Shown one piece after another: positions 16,837 through 25,097 of a stretch of 64,000 nt of DNA. The notes beneath the pieces are model-generated. The model worked only from the letters and a program-made list of their open reading frames with translations, was not told the origin of the DNA and did not search any database. How positions within the stretch are numbered: the stretch's first letter is position 1; the number at the start of each line of letters is the position of its first letter. The translations under genes were made by a program, and so were the position numbers. This DNA comes from Curtobacterium sp. BH-2-1-1 (GTDB lineage: Bacteria > Actinomycetota > Actinomycetes > Actinomycetales > Microbacteriaceae), in assembly GCF_001806325.1 (NCBI RefSeq), contig NZ_CP017580.1, positions 806,001 to 870,000 of the forward strand, given 5' to 3'.

Positions 16837-18081
16837 TCAGTGCTCGAGCAGCTCCGGCTGGAAGCCCACCTCGTGCAGGCGGTGGATGACCTCCTGCGCG
16901 TGCTCGGGACCACGTGCCTCGATCGACAGGTCGAGTGCCACCTCGTTGATCACGAGCCCCTGGCCGTGCCGGGTGTGGAGCACCTCGACGACGTTCGCGC
17001 CGGCGTCCGAGATGACCTGCGAGACGCGGGCGAGCTGACCGGGGCGGTCCGGCAGCATGATGCGGATGCCGATGTATCGCGACGCCGCGACGAGGCCGCG
17101 GGTGATCACGCGTTCCATCATGAGCGGGTCGATGTTGCCGCCACTGAGCAGGACGACGGTGCGACCGGTGTCGCGGACGGCACCGGACATGATCGCCGCG
17201 ACGCCGACGGCTCCGGCGGGCTCGACGACGAGCTTGGCGCGTTCGAGCAGCACCAGGAGCGACCGGGCGACGTCGTCGTCGGACACGGTCACGATGTCGT
17301 CGACGAGGTCGCGGATGATCGGGAAGTTCAGGTCACCAGGTCGCGCCACGGCGATGCCGTCCGCGATCGTCGGCTTCGTGCTGACGGTGACGGGTTCGCC
17401 GGCCTCGAGCGAGCTCGGGTAGGCGGCGGCGTTCTCGGCCTGCACCCCGATGACCCGGATGGTGCGTCCGAGGCGCTCGGCGACGCCCTTGACGGCGAGG
17501 GCGATGCCGGCGATGACGCCGCCGCCGCCGATCGGCACGATGACCGTGTCGGCGTCGGGCACCTGGTCGAGGATCTCGAGCCCGAGCGTGCCCTGGCCGG
17601 CGATGACCGCGGGGTGGTCGAACGGCGGGATGAAGACCGCTCCGGTCCGTGTCGCGAAGTCCTTGGCCGCGCTCAGCGCCTCTTCCACCGAGTGCCCGCG
17701 CAGGACGACCTCGGCGCCGTAGTGCCGCGTGGCCTGGAGCTTCGGCAGGGCGACGCCGACCGGCGTGAAGATCGTTGCGGGGATGCCGAGCTCGCGCGCG
17801 GCGAGGGCGACCCCCTGCGCGTGGTTGCCGGCGCTCGCGGCGACGACCCCCGCGGCCCGCTGCTCCGGGGTGAGGGTCGACAGGCGGTTGTACGCACCGC
17901 GGACCTTGTACGCACCGGTGCGCTGCAGGTTCTCGCACTTGAGGTGCACCGGCGACCCGAGGACCTCGGCGAGGAACTGCGAGGTCTCCATCGGGGTGAC
18001 ACGGGCGACCCCGGCGATCGTCACACGTGCCTTCTCGATGTCGTCGAGCGTGGGGATCAGCGGCGTGGTGGTGTCGGTCAC
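16837..18081 (-). CDS. ilvA: Threonine ammonia-lyase (threonine dehydratase)
   Basis: This PLP enzyme deaminates L-threonine to 2-oxobutanoate, the first step of isoleucine synthesis or of threonine catabolism. The Schiff-base lysine is in NLQRTGAYKVRGAYN, the phosphate loop is PIGGGGVIAG, and SGGNIDP is the family's C-terminal catalytic motif. An ACT domain (IGIRIMLPDRPGQLARVSQVI) occupies the last 80 or so residues. One ACT domain and 414 residues resemble the short TdcB-like form, so feedback control may differ from classical IlvA. The GTG start lies 6 nt after GATGAT. Confidence 0.92.
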   Translation of the reverse strand: MTDTTTPLIPTLDDIEKARVTIAGVARVTPMETSQFLAEVLGSPVHLKCENLQRTGAYKVRGAYNRLSTLTPEQRAAGVVAASAGNHAQGVALAARELGIPATIFTPVGVALPKLQATRHYGAEVVLRGHSVEEALSAAKDFATRTGAVFIPPFDHPAVIAGQGTLGLEILDQVPDADTVIVPIGGGGVIAGIALAVKGVAERLGRTIRVIGVQAENAAAYPSSLEAGEPVTVSTKPTIADGIAVARPGDLNFPIIRDLVDDIVTVSDDDVARSLLVLLERAKLVVEPAGAVGVAAIMSGAVRDTGRTVVLLSGGNIDPLMMERVITRGLVAASRYIGIRIMLPDRPGQLARVSQVISDAGANVVEVLHTRHGQGLVINEVALDLSIEARGPEHAQEVIHRLHEVGFQPELLEH

Positions 18082-18087
18082 GGGTCC

Positions 18088-18093
18088 ATCATC
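18088..18093 (-). promoter_or_regulatory. Possible -10 box for leaderless ilvA
   Basis: GATGAT on the minus strand lies 6 nt before the GTG at 18081. Confidence 0.35.
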
Positions 18094-18126
18094 GTCGCTC
18101 GCGGCACTCCTGACGAACCCGTGACG

Positions 18127-19395
18127 TCAGTTGGTGCTGGCAGTGCCCTCAGCCGCCGCCGGCTCCGGCTTGCTGCCGGGTGCGGGCACGGCGTCGCCGA
18201 CCTTGTGGCGGCGGCCCCGTCGGAGCTGGAGCTGCCCGTGCTGGCCGCGCTTCGGGGTGGCCTCGAGCACGTGCTCGGAGTCGAGTCCACGCCAGCGGCC
18301 GCTCGCGATCGTCATGACCATCGTGTTCACGGTGGCGATCAGCGGCACGGCGAAGAAGGCACCGGCGATGCCGGCGAGCCCGGAGGCCGCCGTGACGCCG
18401 AGGACCACCGCGAGCGGGTGGACCTTGACCGCGTTGCCCATGACGAGCGGCTGGAGGATGTGTCCCTCGATCTGCTGCACGAGCAGCACGACCGCGAGGA
18501 CGAGGACGGCCGCGAGCGGGCCGTTGAAGATGAGTGCGACGAAGACGGCCAGGAACCCGGTCACGATCGCACCGACGACGGGGATGAAGGCACCGAGGAA
18601 GACGAACGCCGCGATCGGGATCACCAGCGGCATGCCGCCGAAGAACAGCCCGACGATGAAGGCGCCGAGCCCGATGCCGACGGCGTCCACGAACGCGACG
18701 AAGATCTGCACGCGGATGAAGCTCGTCAGGGTGATCCACCCCGCGACACCGGCGCCGTCGACGGTCGCACGAGCCTTCTTCGGGAAGAGCCGCACGGCCC
18801 ACCGCCACACGTTCTTGCCGTCGATGAGCAGGAAGATCGTGGTGAACAGGATGATGAAGAGCGCCTCGAACACGTGCGTGGCACCGGACCCCGCGCTCGC
18901 GACCCCGGAGAGGATCGACGCGCTGTTGTCCTGCAGCCACTTCGTGCCGTCGTCGAGCCAGCCGTTGACGTCGCCCTGCGTGATGCCCAGGCCGGAGTTG
19001 AGGACGAGGTCCTTGATGTTCGCGTACTGGTCGACCGTGCGGTCGCGGAGCGACGGGTAGGACGCGATGATCTGGTCGACGACGAGCCACACCAGCGCGC
19101 CGATCGCCGCGAGTCCGCCGAGCAGGCTGATGACGACCGCGAGCCACTTCGGCACGTGGTGGCGCTGCATCCAGTTCGAGATCGGCACGAGCAGGGCCGA
19201 GACGACGATGCCGACGAGGAACGGGATGAGGATCTGGCTGAAGATCGTCATCAGCCAGATGAAGACCGCGATCACGCCGATGACGACCAGGATCCGCCAC
19301 GACCACGCGCCGGCGATCCGCATGCCGGTCGGGACCGACTCCTCGACCACGGGGTCCGGATGCGTCGGTTGCTGCTGCTTTCTGCCCCATGCCAT
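18127..19395 (-). CDS. AI-2E family transporter (YdiK/PerM-like permease)
   Basis: This 422-residue integral membrane protein has about seven to eight helices. The order is typical of the AI-2E (PF01594) family: a helix pair near residues 30-95, a soluble stretch (SYPSLRDRTVDQYANIKDL), then a helical block with GLFFGGMPLVIPIAAFVFLGAFIPVVG and QQIEGHILQPLVMG. Family members export diverse small molecules or ions; autoinducer-2 export should not be assumed. The ATG at 19395 lies 7 nt after TACACT. The hydrophilic C-terminal tail is Pro/Ala-rich. Confidence 0.9.
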   Translation of the reverse strand: MAWGRKQQQPTHPDPVVEESVPTGMRIAGAWSWRILVVIGVIAVFIWLMTIFSQILIPFLVGIVVSALLVPISNWMQRHHVPKWLAVVISLLGGLAAIGALVWLVVDQIIASYPSLRDRTVDQYANIKDLVLNSGLGITQGDVNGWLDDGTKWLQDNSASILSGVASAGSGATHVFEALFIILFTTIFLLIDGKNVWRWAVRLFPKKARATVDGAGVAGWITLTSFIRVQIFVAFVDAVGIGLGAFIVGLFFGGMPLVIPIAAFVFLGAFIPVVGAIVTGFLAVFVALIFNGPLAAVLVLAVVLLVQQIEGHILQPLVMGNAVKVHPLAVVLGVTAASGLAGIAGAFFAVPLIATVNTMVMTIASGRWRGLDSEHVLEATPKRGQHGQLQLRRGRRHKVGDAVPAPGSKPEPAAAEGTASTN

Positions 19396-19402
19396 GGTCG
19401 CG

Positions 19403-19408
19403 AGTGTA
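19403..19408 (-). promoter_or_regulatory. -10 box for leaderless AI-2E transporter gene
   Basis: TACACT on the minus strand lies 7 nt before ATG 19395. Confidence 0.45.
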
Positions 19409-19477
19409 CCGATGTGCGGCCCGACAGGTACCAGATACGGCATACGTCACCGATCGCAGGGTGTCGGCGGCGATCGG

Positions 19478-19483
19478 TAGCCT
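19478..19483 (+). promoter_or_regulatory. -10 box for leaderless YcaQ-type gene
   Basis: TAGCCT lies 7 nt before ATG 19491; there is no Shine-Dalgarno. Confidence 0.4.
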
Positions 19484-19490
19484 TCGGGAC

Positions 19491-20750
19491 ATGGTCAGGA
19501 CCACGCTCTCCGCTGCCGAGGCCCGCCGCGTCGCACTGGCTGCCCAGGGCTTCGGCCAGCCACCTGCCGACGCCGTATCGACCCGGGCGCTGAACGCGGG
19601 GTTCGCGCGCCTCGGCCTGCTGCAGATCGACTCCGTGAACGTCTTCGAGCGCAGCCACTACCTGCCGCTCTTCGCCCGGCTCGGCGCCTACGACCGGTCC
19701 ACGCTCGACCGTCTGACGATGTCGAAGCGCGGTCCCTACGCCGAGTACTGGGCGCACGAGGCCGCCTTCGTCGACCGCACCGACCTCCCCCTCTTCCGGT
19801 GGCGGATGGACGCGCTGCGCGAGCGCGACTCGTGGCCGAACCGGATCGACGGGGTCCGGCGGACCGAGGGGGTCCGGCGCGAGCTCCGGGCGCTGCTCGC
19901 GGCCGAGGGGCCGATGCCGGCGAGCGCGGTCGAGCACGAGTCGAACGTCCGTCGGGGGCCGTGGTGGGGCTGGAGCGACGTGAAGCTCGGGCTCGAGCAG
20001 ATGTTCCGCTGGGGCGACGTCGTGAGCGCCGGACGGTCCGGCTTCGAGCGGGTCTACGCGCTCCCCGAGCAGGTCCTGCCCGTCGGCACGCTCGAGGTCG
20101 CACCGGCGCAACCCGCAGCCGTCCTCGAACTCGTCCGTCGGGCCACCCGGGCACTCGGCGTCGGCACCCGCGCGGACATCGCCGACTACTACCGGCTCCG
20201 TTCCGACGACACCGCCGCGGCGATCGCCGAACTCGTCGCCGCCGGGGAACTCGTGCCGGTGCGGGTCGAGTCCTGGGGCGAGCGCGCCTGGATGCACGCC
20301 GACGCCCGGGTCCCGCGGCACGTGACGGCCGACGCCGTGCTCAGTCCCTTCGACCCGGTCGTGTGGTTCCGGCGGCGGGCCGAGCGGATGTACGGGTTCC
20401 ACTACCGGATCGAGATCTACACGCCGGCGCCGAAGCGGGTCTTCGGCTACTACGTCCTGCCCGTCCTGCAGGGCGACCGGCTCGTCGGGCGGGTCGACCT
20501 GAAGAGCGACCGGCAGCGCGGGGTCCTGCGCGTGCGGACGGCGTGGGAAGAGCCGGGCGAGCGGCTCGATGCCGGGCGGCTCGCCGAGACACTCCGACGG
20601 ACGGCCGCGTGGCAGGGGCTCGACGGGGTCGAGGTCACCGACCGCGGAACCGCCGCGACTGCGGTCGCGGGGGCGCTCGGCGTCCGGCTGGTGCCGCACG
20701 TCGCGGCCGACGACGCGGACGCGAGCGTGGCGTTGGAACCGGCCGTCTGA
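19491..20750 (+). CDS. Winged-helix DNA glycosylase, YcaQ/AlkX family
   Basis: This 419-residue protein of the HTH_42 family includes the DNA interstrand-crosslink glycosylase YcaQ (AlkX) and the azinomycin-resistance protein AlkZ. The catalytic QxD motif is seen as LLQIDSVNVFERSHY near residues 44-58. Further family segments are GPYAEYWAHEAAF, LSPFDPVVWFRRRAERMYGFHYRIEIYTP and LVGRVDLKSDR. YcaQ-type enzymes excise alkylated bases, including crosslinks. That activity is inferred here from the intact motif. The gene is probably leaderless. A degenerate palindromic element follows its stop. Confidence 0.88.
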   Translation: MVRTTLSAAEARRVALAAQGFGQPPADAVSTRALNAGFARLGLLQIDSVNVFERSHYLPLFARLGAYDRSTLDRLTMSKRGPYAEYWAHEAAFVDRTDLPLFRWRMDALRERDSWPNRIDGVRRTEGVRRELRALLAAEGPMPASAVEHESNVRRGPWWGWSDVKLGLEQMFRWGDVVSAGRSGFERVYALPEQVLPVGTLEVAPAQPAAVLELVRRATRALGVGTRADIADYYRLRSDDTAAAIAELVAAGELVPVRVESWGERAWMHADARVPRHVTADAVLSPFDPVVWFRRRAERMYGFHYRIEIYTPAPKRVFGYYVLPVLQGDRLVGRVDLKSDRQRGVLRVRTAWEEPGERLDAGRLAETLRRTAAWQGLDGVEVTDRGTAATAVAGALGVRLVPHVAADDADASVALEPAV

Positions 20751-20754
20751 CGGG

Positions 20755-20791
20755 CTGGTGGCGCGGGGCGGGGCCGGCCCGCGCCTCCTGG
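20755..20791. repeat. GGAGGC palindromic element, degenerate copy (ycaQ-type/htpX)
   Basis: CTGGTGGCGCGGGGC...GCGCCTCCTGG keeps the overall symmetry with several changes. It lies between convergent genes. Confidence 0.6.
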
Positions 20792-20822
20792 GCCGCCCCT
20801 GTCGCCGGCACCCGCCCTCGGG

Positions 20823-21722
20823 TCAGAACCGGTCGAGACTCCCGCGCAACCGCGCGATCCGGTCCGGCAGCGGCGGGTGCGTGGAGAACAGCCGGTCCAT
20901 CAGGCCGGGCCGCATCGGGTCGGCGATCCAGAGGTGCGCCATCGACGAGTTCTGCGTCTGCATCGGCCGGCCGTACGCGCCGAGCTTCTCGAGCGCACGG
21001 GCGAGCCCCTCGGGGTGGCGGGTGGTCATCGCGCCGGTCGCGTCCGCCAGGTACTCCCGCTGCCGGGACACCGCGGCCTGCACGCCCGCCGCGGCGATCG
21101 GTGCCACGATGACCGCCACGAGGCCGGCGATGAGCAGGATCGGGTTGTTGCCGCCGTTGTCGTTGTTCCGGTTCCGACCGCCGGCGAGCCCGCTGAAGAT
21201 CGAGATGCGGAGGAGCACGTCGGCGATGAGACCGACCGCGACCACGAGCCCGAACACCATCGTGGAGACGCGGATGTCGTAGTTCCGGACGTGCCCGAGC
21301 TCGTGGGCCATGACGCCCTGGAGCTCCTGGTCGTCCATGATCGCCAGCAGCCCGGTGGTCGCGGCGACGATCGCGTGGTCGGGGTCACGGCCGGTGGCGA
21401 AGGCGTTCGGCGACGGGTCCTCGATCACGAAGACGCGCGGCATCGGCATCCCGGTGGCGATCACGAGGTTCTCGACCGTGCGCCAGAGTCGTGGCTCGGT
21501 GTTCCGGTCGATCTCGATGCCGCCCGCGATCGCGGTGGCCTGGCGACCCGCGGCGAAGTACTGCACCAGCGCGTACCCGAGGGCGACCACGAGGACGATC
21601 ACGCCGATCGACACGTTGCCGGCGAGGTAGCCGCCGAGGAACCCGAGCGCCCCGATGATCAGCAGGAAGACCAGGACGATGAGGACCGTGTTGCGCTTGT
21701 TGCGCGCGATCGCGCTGTACAC
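20823..21722 (-). CDS. htpX: M48 family membrane metalloprotease, HtpX-like
   Basis: This membrane zinc protease takes part in quality control of membrane proteins. The 299-residue protein starts with two N-terminal hydrophobic segments (LIVLVFLLIIGALGFLGGYLA and VIVLVVALGYALV). The zinc motif HELGH lies at about residues 140-144, and the third ligand is in REYLADATGA. Two more helices lie between them. The GTG start is 22 nt downstream of the lemA stop, so lemA and htpX form an operon. This pairing is common in actinobacteria. Confidence 0.93.
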   Translation of the reverse strand: MYSAIARNKRNTVLIVLVFLLIIGALGFLGGYLAGNVSIGVIVLVVALGYALVQYFAAGRQATAIAGGIEIDRNTEPRLWRTVENLVIATGMPMPRVFVIEDPSPNAFATGRDPDHAIVAATTGLLAIMDDQELQGVMAHELGHVRNYDIRVSTMVFGLVVAVGLIADVLLRISIFSGLAGGRNRNNDNGGNNPILLIAGLVAVIVAPIAAAGVQAAVSRQREYLADATGAMTTRHPEGLARALEKLGAYGRPMQTQNSSMAHLWIADPMRPGLMDRLFSTHPPLPDRIARLRGSLDRF

Positions 21723-21744
21723 GTCGCAGCCGTCGCCGGGCGGG

Positions 21745-22326
21745 TCAGAACTGGACGCGCGGCGGTTCGGCGATCGCCGCGGGCTCGGCGGTCTCGAAGA
21801 ACGACGCCTCGGTGAAGCCGCGGCTCTTCGCGAACGACGAGTTCGGGAAGACCCGGATCTTGGTGTTCAGCTCGCGGACGCCGCCGTTGTAGAAGCGGCG
21901 GGCGGACTGGATCTTGTCCTCGGTGTCGACGAGTTCGGACTGCAGCTGCAGGAAGTTCTGGCTGGACTGCAGCTGCGGGTACCCCTCGGCCACCGCGAAC
22001 ACGCTCTTCAGCGCCTTCTGCATGTGCCCCTCTGCCGTGGAGGCGCTCGAGGCGTCCCCTGCGCTGAGCGTCTCGGCGCGGGCTTTCGTCACGGCCTCGA
22101 ACACGGACTTCTCGTGCGTGGCGTAGCCCTTCACCGTCTCGACGATCGTCGGGATGAGGTCGGCGCGGCGCTTGAGCTGCACGGAGATGTCACTCCACGC
22201 CTCGTCGACGCGAACCTTCAGCGTGACGAGCGAGTTGTACGTGACCCACAGGTAGATCCCCACGACGACGAGGAGGACCACCACCACTCCGACGACGATC
22301 AGCGTCGTGATGAGTCCGGTGTCCAT
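21745..22326 (-). CDS. lemA: LemA family protein
   Basis: This 193-residue protein has one N-terminal transmembrane helix (LITTLIVVGVVVVLLVVVGIYLWV) and a helical extracytoplasmic domain. The domain carries the LemA core YNSLVTLKVRVDEAWSDI, the segment RRADLIPTIVETVKGYA, and the C-terminal RFYNGGVRELNT. LemA proteins often accompany M48 proteases, but their role is not settled. The ATG start has a strong AAGGAG Shine-Dalgarno and a leader of about 65 nt from TACAAT. Confidence 0.94.
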   Translation of the reverse strand: MDTGLITTLIVVGVVVVLLVVVGIYLWVTYNSLVTLKVRVDEAWSDISVQLKRRADLIPTIVETVKGYATHEKSVFEAVTKARAETLSAGDASSASTAEGHMQKALKSVFAVAEGYPQLQSSQNFLQLQSELVDTEDKIQSARRFYNGGVRELNTKIRVFPNSSFAKSRGFTEASFFETAEPAAIAEPPRVQF

Positions 22327-22398
22327 GAGGGCGTACTCCTTTGCGCGTCGGGATCGCGGTGTGACGGGGCCGTCGGGCCGGCGTCACGGCCGTGGACG

Positions 22399-22404
22399 AT
22401 TGTA
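22399..22404 (-). promoter_or_regulatory. -10 box of the lemA-htpX operon
   Basis: TACAAT on the minus strand is the best -10 match in this intergenic region. No good -35 is seen. Confidence 0.5.
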
Positions 22405-22527
22405 TCGACCAGCGGGGTGCCCTCTCGTCCACGGCCCCGGTTCACGGGCGATTCCCGAGTCGCACACACCGCGCGCTCGGGCTGCTCGGCGTGTCGCCCG
22501 GTCCACGGACATCATCCGATCGACGTA

Positions 22528-22556
22528 TTGACCCGAGCGGCTCGATCACGTGGGAT
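22528..22556 (+). promoter_or_regulatory. Promoter of Ig-repeat membrane protein gene
   Basis: TTGACC at 22528-22533 and TGGGAT at 22551-22556 have a 17-bp spacer. Transcription would start within a few bases of ATG 22565, which favours that start over the GTG at 22550. Confidence 0.55.
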
Positions 22557-22564
22557 GGACTCGG

Positions 22565-24952
22565 ATGAACGCGCGCGGGGAGAACGTGGACGACCGGGCT
22601 GTCGGGGGCGACGGCCCCGTTCGACGAACCCGGATCACGCTGGCCGTCGCCGCGGGGGCCGCCCTCGTCGTGGGCCTGCTCGCGCTCGCCGTGGCCCCGG
22701 CCACCGCCGTCACGTCCGCAGCCGGGACGTCCGCAGCCGTGACGTCCACCGGTGCTGCCACTGGGGCGGACCCCGATCCGGGCACGACACCCACCCCCAC
22801 GCCAGCGCCCCAGGACCACCTGACCCCGGCACCCCCGACCACGTCGCCGAGCCGGCCCCCGGTGCGCCCGTCGATCGACGACCCCGGCGACATCACCAGC
22901 GGGACCGTGCGCTTCAGCGGCAGGGGCACCCCCGGGCACGCCCTGCGGGTCACCGGTCCGGCGACGACAGGGTCGACCGGGTGCACCGCGACCGTCCACG
23001 ACGACGGTGCCTGGGCCTGCCTCGCGACCGTCCGGAGCGGACCGCAGCAGGTCTTCACCGTGGCGGACCAGAGCTTCCCCGGGCTCGGCTCGGCGCGCAC
23101 CCCGGCGTCCGACGTCATCGTCCCGCCGGTCGTCACCACCGCACGGCCCACGAACGGTCCGGTGACCGGCACCGGACACGCCGGGTCGACCGTCACGCTC
23201 TCGGTGTCCGGGTCGTCGACGGACCGGACCGCCACGGTCGGTGCCGACGGCCGGTGGACGGTGTCCCTCCGCGGCGGCACCCCGGGCGGCGACGCACGGC
23301 TCTCCGTCACCGCCACGCAGACCGCGAGCACGGCCGACGGGTACCGGTCCGACCTGCGGAGCGCCGCGTCGACCCCGGTGACCGTGACGCTCGACCGGAC
23401 CGCACCGACGGCACCGCGCATCACCGCGCCCGGGTCCGGCGACCGCGTGCGCGTCCAGCCCCTGACCGTCAGCGGGACGGGCGAGGCGGGCGCCGTGCTC
23501 ACCGTGTACGTCGACCGTGCGCCCGTGTGCCGGACCGAGGTGCCCGCCTCCGGCCGTTGGTCCTGCACCACGGCCGGCTCGACGCTGGGCGCCGGCACCC
23601 GGGCGGTGACGGCGACGCAGCACGACGCCGCCGGCAACTTCTCGCCGACCTCGACGGCCGTCCGGGTCGTCGTCTCCCGTGCGTCCGCGGCCCCGGGCAC
23701 GCCGGGTGACGGGTCGACCGGCCTCGGCTCGCCGTTCGGGACCCCTGGTAACGGGACGGGCAGCACCGGCACGACGACGGGCCCGAACGGCCACGGCACC
23801 GCGACCGGTGGCTCCTCCGGCCCCGGCACCGGCCCGGGTTCCGGTCCGGGCTCCGGTCCGGGTTCCGGTCCGGGTTCCGGTTCCGATGGAGGCGCCGGCG
23901 GCAGCACCGGCGCCGGCAGCGGGTCCGGCACCACCACGGGCGGGCACGGCCGCGGGCTCGACTGGTCCGGCCCCGCCGGCGACTGGACCGCCTCCACCGC
24001 GTACGACACCACCGTGCCGACCATCCAGGCGGCGTTCTCGTGGCGCACCGTCCTCGTCGCCACGGCCGTCGCCGCCGGGTTCCTCGTGCTCATCGCGGGT
24101 CCGCTCGCACTCGTCGCCGGCGTCGCCCGGGGCCGGATCCGGTCGCCGTTCGCCGGGCTCCTCGGTCGCAACCGTCCCCGTGACGAGCGACGCCGCGGCG
24201 AGGACGTGCTCCCGACCTGGGCCTCGATCACCGTCGCGGTGCTGGTCGTCGGGCTGTGCACGCTCCTCGGCGTGGGCATCTCCCTCGAGGCCCGCTACGT
24301 CCGCCTGGCGACCGCGGTCCTGCTCGGCGCGGCCGTCCTCACGACGACGATCGTCCTCGCCACCCGCTGGGCAGCCGGCACCGATCGCAGCACCATCGGG
24401 TTCCGGGTCTCCCCCTGGCTGGTGCTCGCCGCGCTCGTGGCGTGCGGCGTCACCCGGACCTTCGACCTCTCACCTGCCGTGATCGTCGGTGCCGTCCTCG
24501 TGCCGATCGGCCGACCGGACCTCGACACCCGGGCGCTCCGGCTCGGCTCCTCGATCGCTGCCGGCGCCCGCAGCGCCACCTGGCGGTCGATCGCGCTGCT
24601 CGTCGTGGCGGCGGCCGGCTGGGTCCTGCACTCCGTCACGCCGGGGTCCGGCTTCTGGGTGTCGTTCGTGTCCGAGTTCGCGATCACCCTGTGCGTCGGC
24701 GGCCTCGGCGCCGTCGTCGTGACGCTGCTGCCGGTGGCCGGGTCCGCCGGGCAGTCCCTGCTCGAGCGGTCCCGTGGTCGGTACGCCGCCATCGCCGCGG
24801 TCGCCGTCGCGTTGGCCGCCGCCGTGTACTCCGGATCCGACGGGACGCACGTCTCCACCGTCGCACTGGTGGTCGCCGCCGCGGTCTGCACCGCCGGAGC
24901 CGTCGCCGTCTGGTGCTGGCAGCGGGTGGCCCGGGTCGACCAGCGCGCCTGA
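22565..24952 (+). CDS. Large Ig-like-repeat membrane protein
   Basis: This is a 795-residue protein with no recognised overall family. In order it has a signal-anchor helix near residues 20-40, a Thr/Pro-rich linker, and about three bacterial Ig-like beta repeats. The repeats share GSTVTLSVSGSSTDR-type and GEAGAVLTVYVDRAPVCRT-type strands followed by W-containing turns (RWTVSL, RWSCTT). A Gly/Ser/Pro linker of repeated GPGS units lies at about 23826-23885. About eight transmembrane helices form the last 310 residues. Cys pairs in the Ig repeats suggest extracytoplasmic disulfides. It is a plausible surface sensor or adhesin, but the function is unknown. The gene is unlinked to neighbours. Confidence 0.72.
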   Translation: MNARGENVDDRAVGGDGPVRRTRITLAVAAGAALVVGLLALAVAPATAVTSAAGTSAAVTSTGAATGADPDPGTTPTPTPAPQDHLTPAPPTTSPSRPPVRPSIDDPGDITSGTVRFSGRGTPGHALRVTGPATTGSTGCTATVHDDGAWACLATVRSGPQQVFTVADQSFPGLGSARTPASDVIVPPVVTTARPTNGPVTGTGHAGSTVTLSVSGSSTDRTATVGADGRWTVSLRGGTPGGDARLSVTATQTASTADGYRSDLRSAASTPVTVTLDRTAPTAPRITAPGSGDRVRVQPLTVSGTGEAGAVLTVYVDRAPVCRTEVPASGRWSCTTAGSTLGAGTRAVTATQHDAAGNFSPTSTAVRVVVSRASAAPGTPGDGSTGLGSPFGTPGNGTGSTGTTTGPNGHGTATGGSSGPGTGPGSGPGSGPGSGPGSGSDGGAGGSTGAGSGSGTTTGGHGRGLDWSGPAGDWTASTAYDTTVPTIQAAFSWRTVLVATAVAAGFLVLIAGPLALVAGVARGRIRSPFAGLLGRNRPRDERRRGEDVLPTWASITVAVLVVGLCTLLGVGISLEARYVRLATAVLLGAAVLTTTIVLATRWAAGTDRSTIGFRVSPWLVLAALVACGVTRTFDLSPAVIVGAVLVPIGRPDLDTRALRLGSSIAAGARSATWRSIALLVVAAAGWVLHSVTPGSGFWVSFVSEFAITLCVGGLGAVVVTLLPVAGSAGQSLLERSRGRYAAIAAVAVALAAAVYSGSDGTHVSTVALVVAAAVCTAGAVAVWCWQRVARVDQRA

Positions 24953-25012
24953 ACATGGCACCGTCAGGGCCCGGATCGGGCTGCCGCGGAGGCTCACTGC
25001 ACGGATACGCTG

Positions 25013-25090
25013 ACGAACGGTGCGCGCGACACCACGAACGGCGCGCGCCGTACCACGGACGGTGCGTGCAGCACCACGACCGCTGCTGGG
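25013..25090 (+). repeat. Three 21-bp imperfect tandem repeats before acyl-CoA synthetase gene
   Basis: Units at 25013-25033, 25034-25054 and 25055-25075 share ACG(A/G)ACGG(T/C)GCG and end in ACC. A degraded fourth unit follows. The period is a multiple of three, and the frame to the acyl-CoA synthetase is open through it. Confidence 0.7.
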
Positions 25091-25097
25091 AGCGACG

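Noticed and set aside
16783..19593. Plus-strand open frame of 936 codons opposite ilvA and the AI-2E gene
   Set aside because: Shadow of two well-supported genes; composition is typical of antisense frames in GC-rich DNA.
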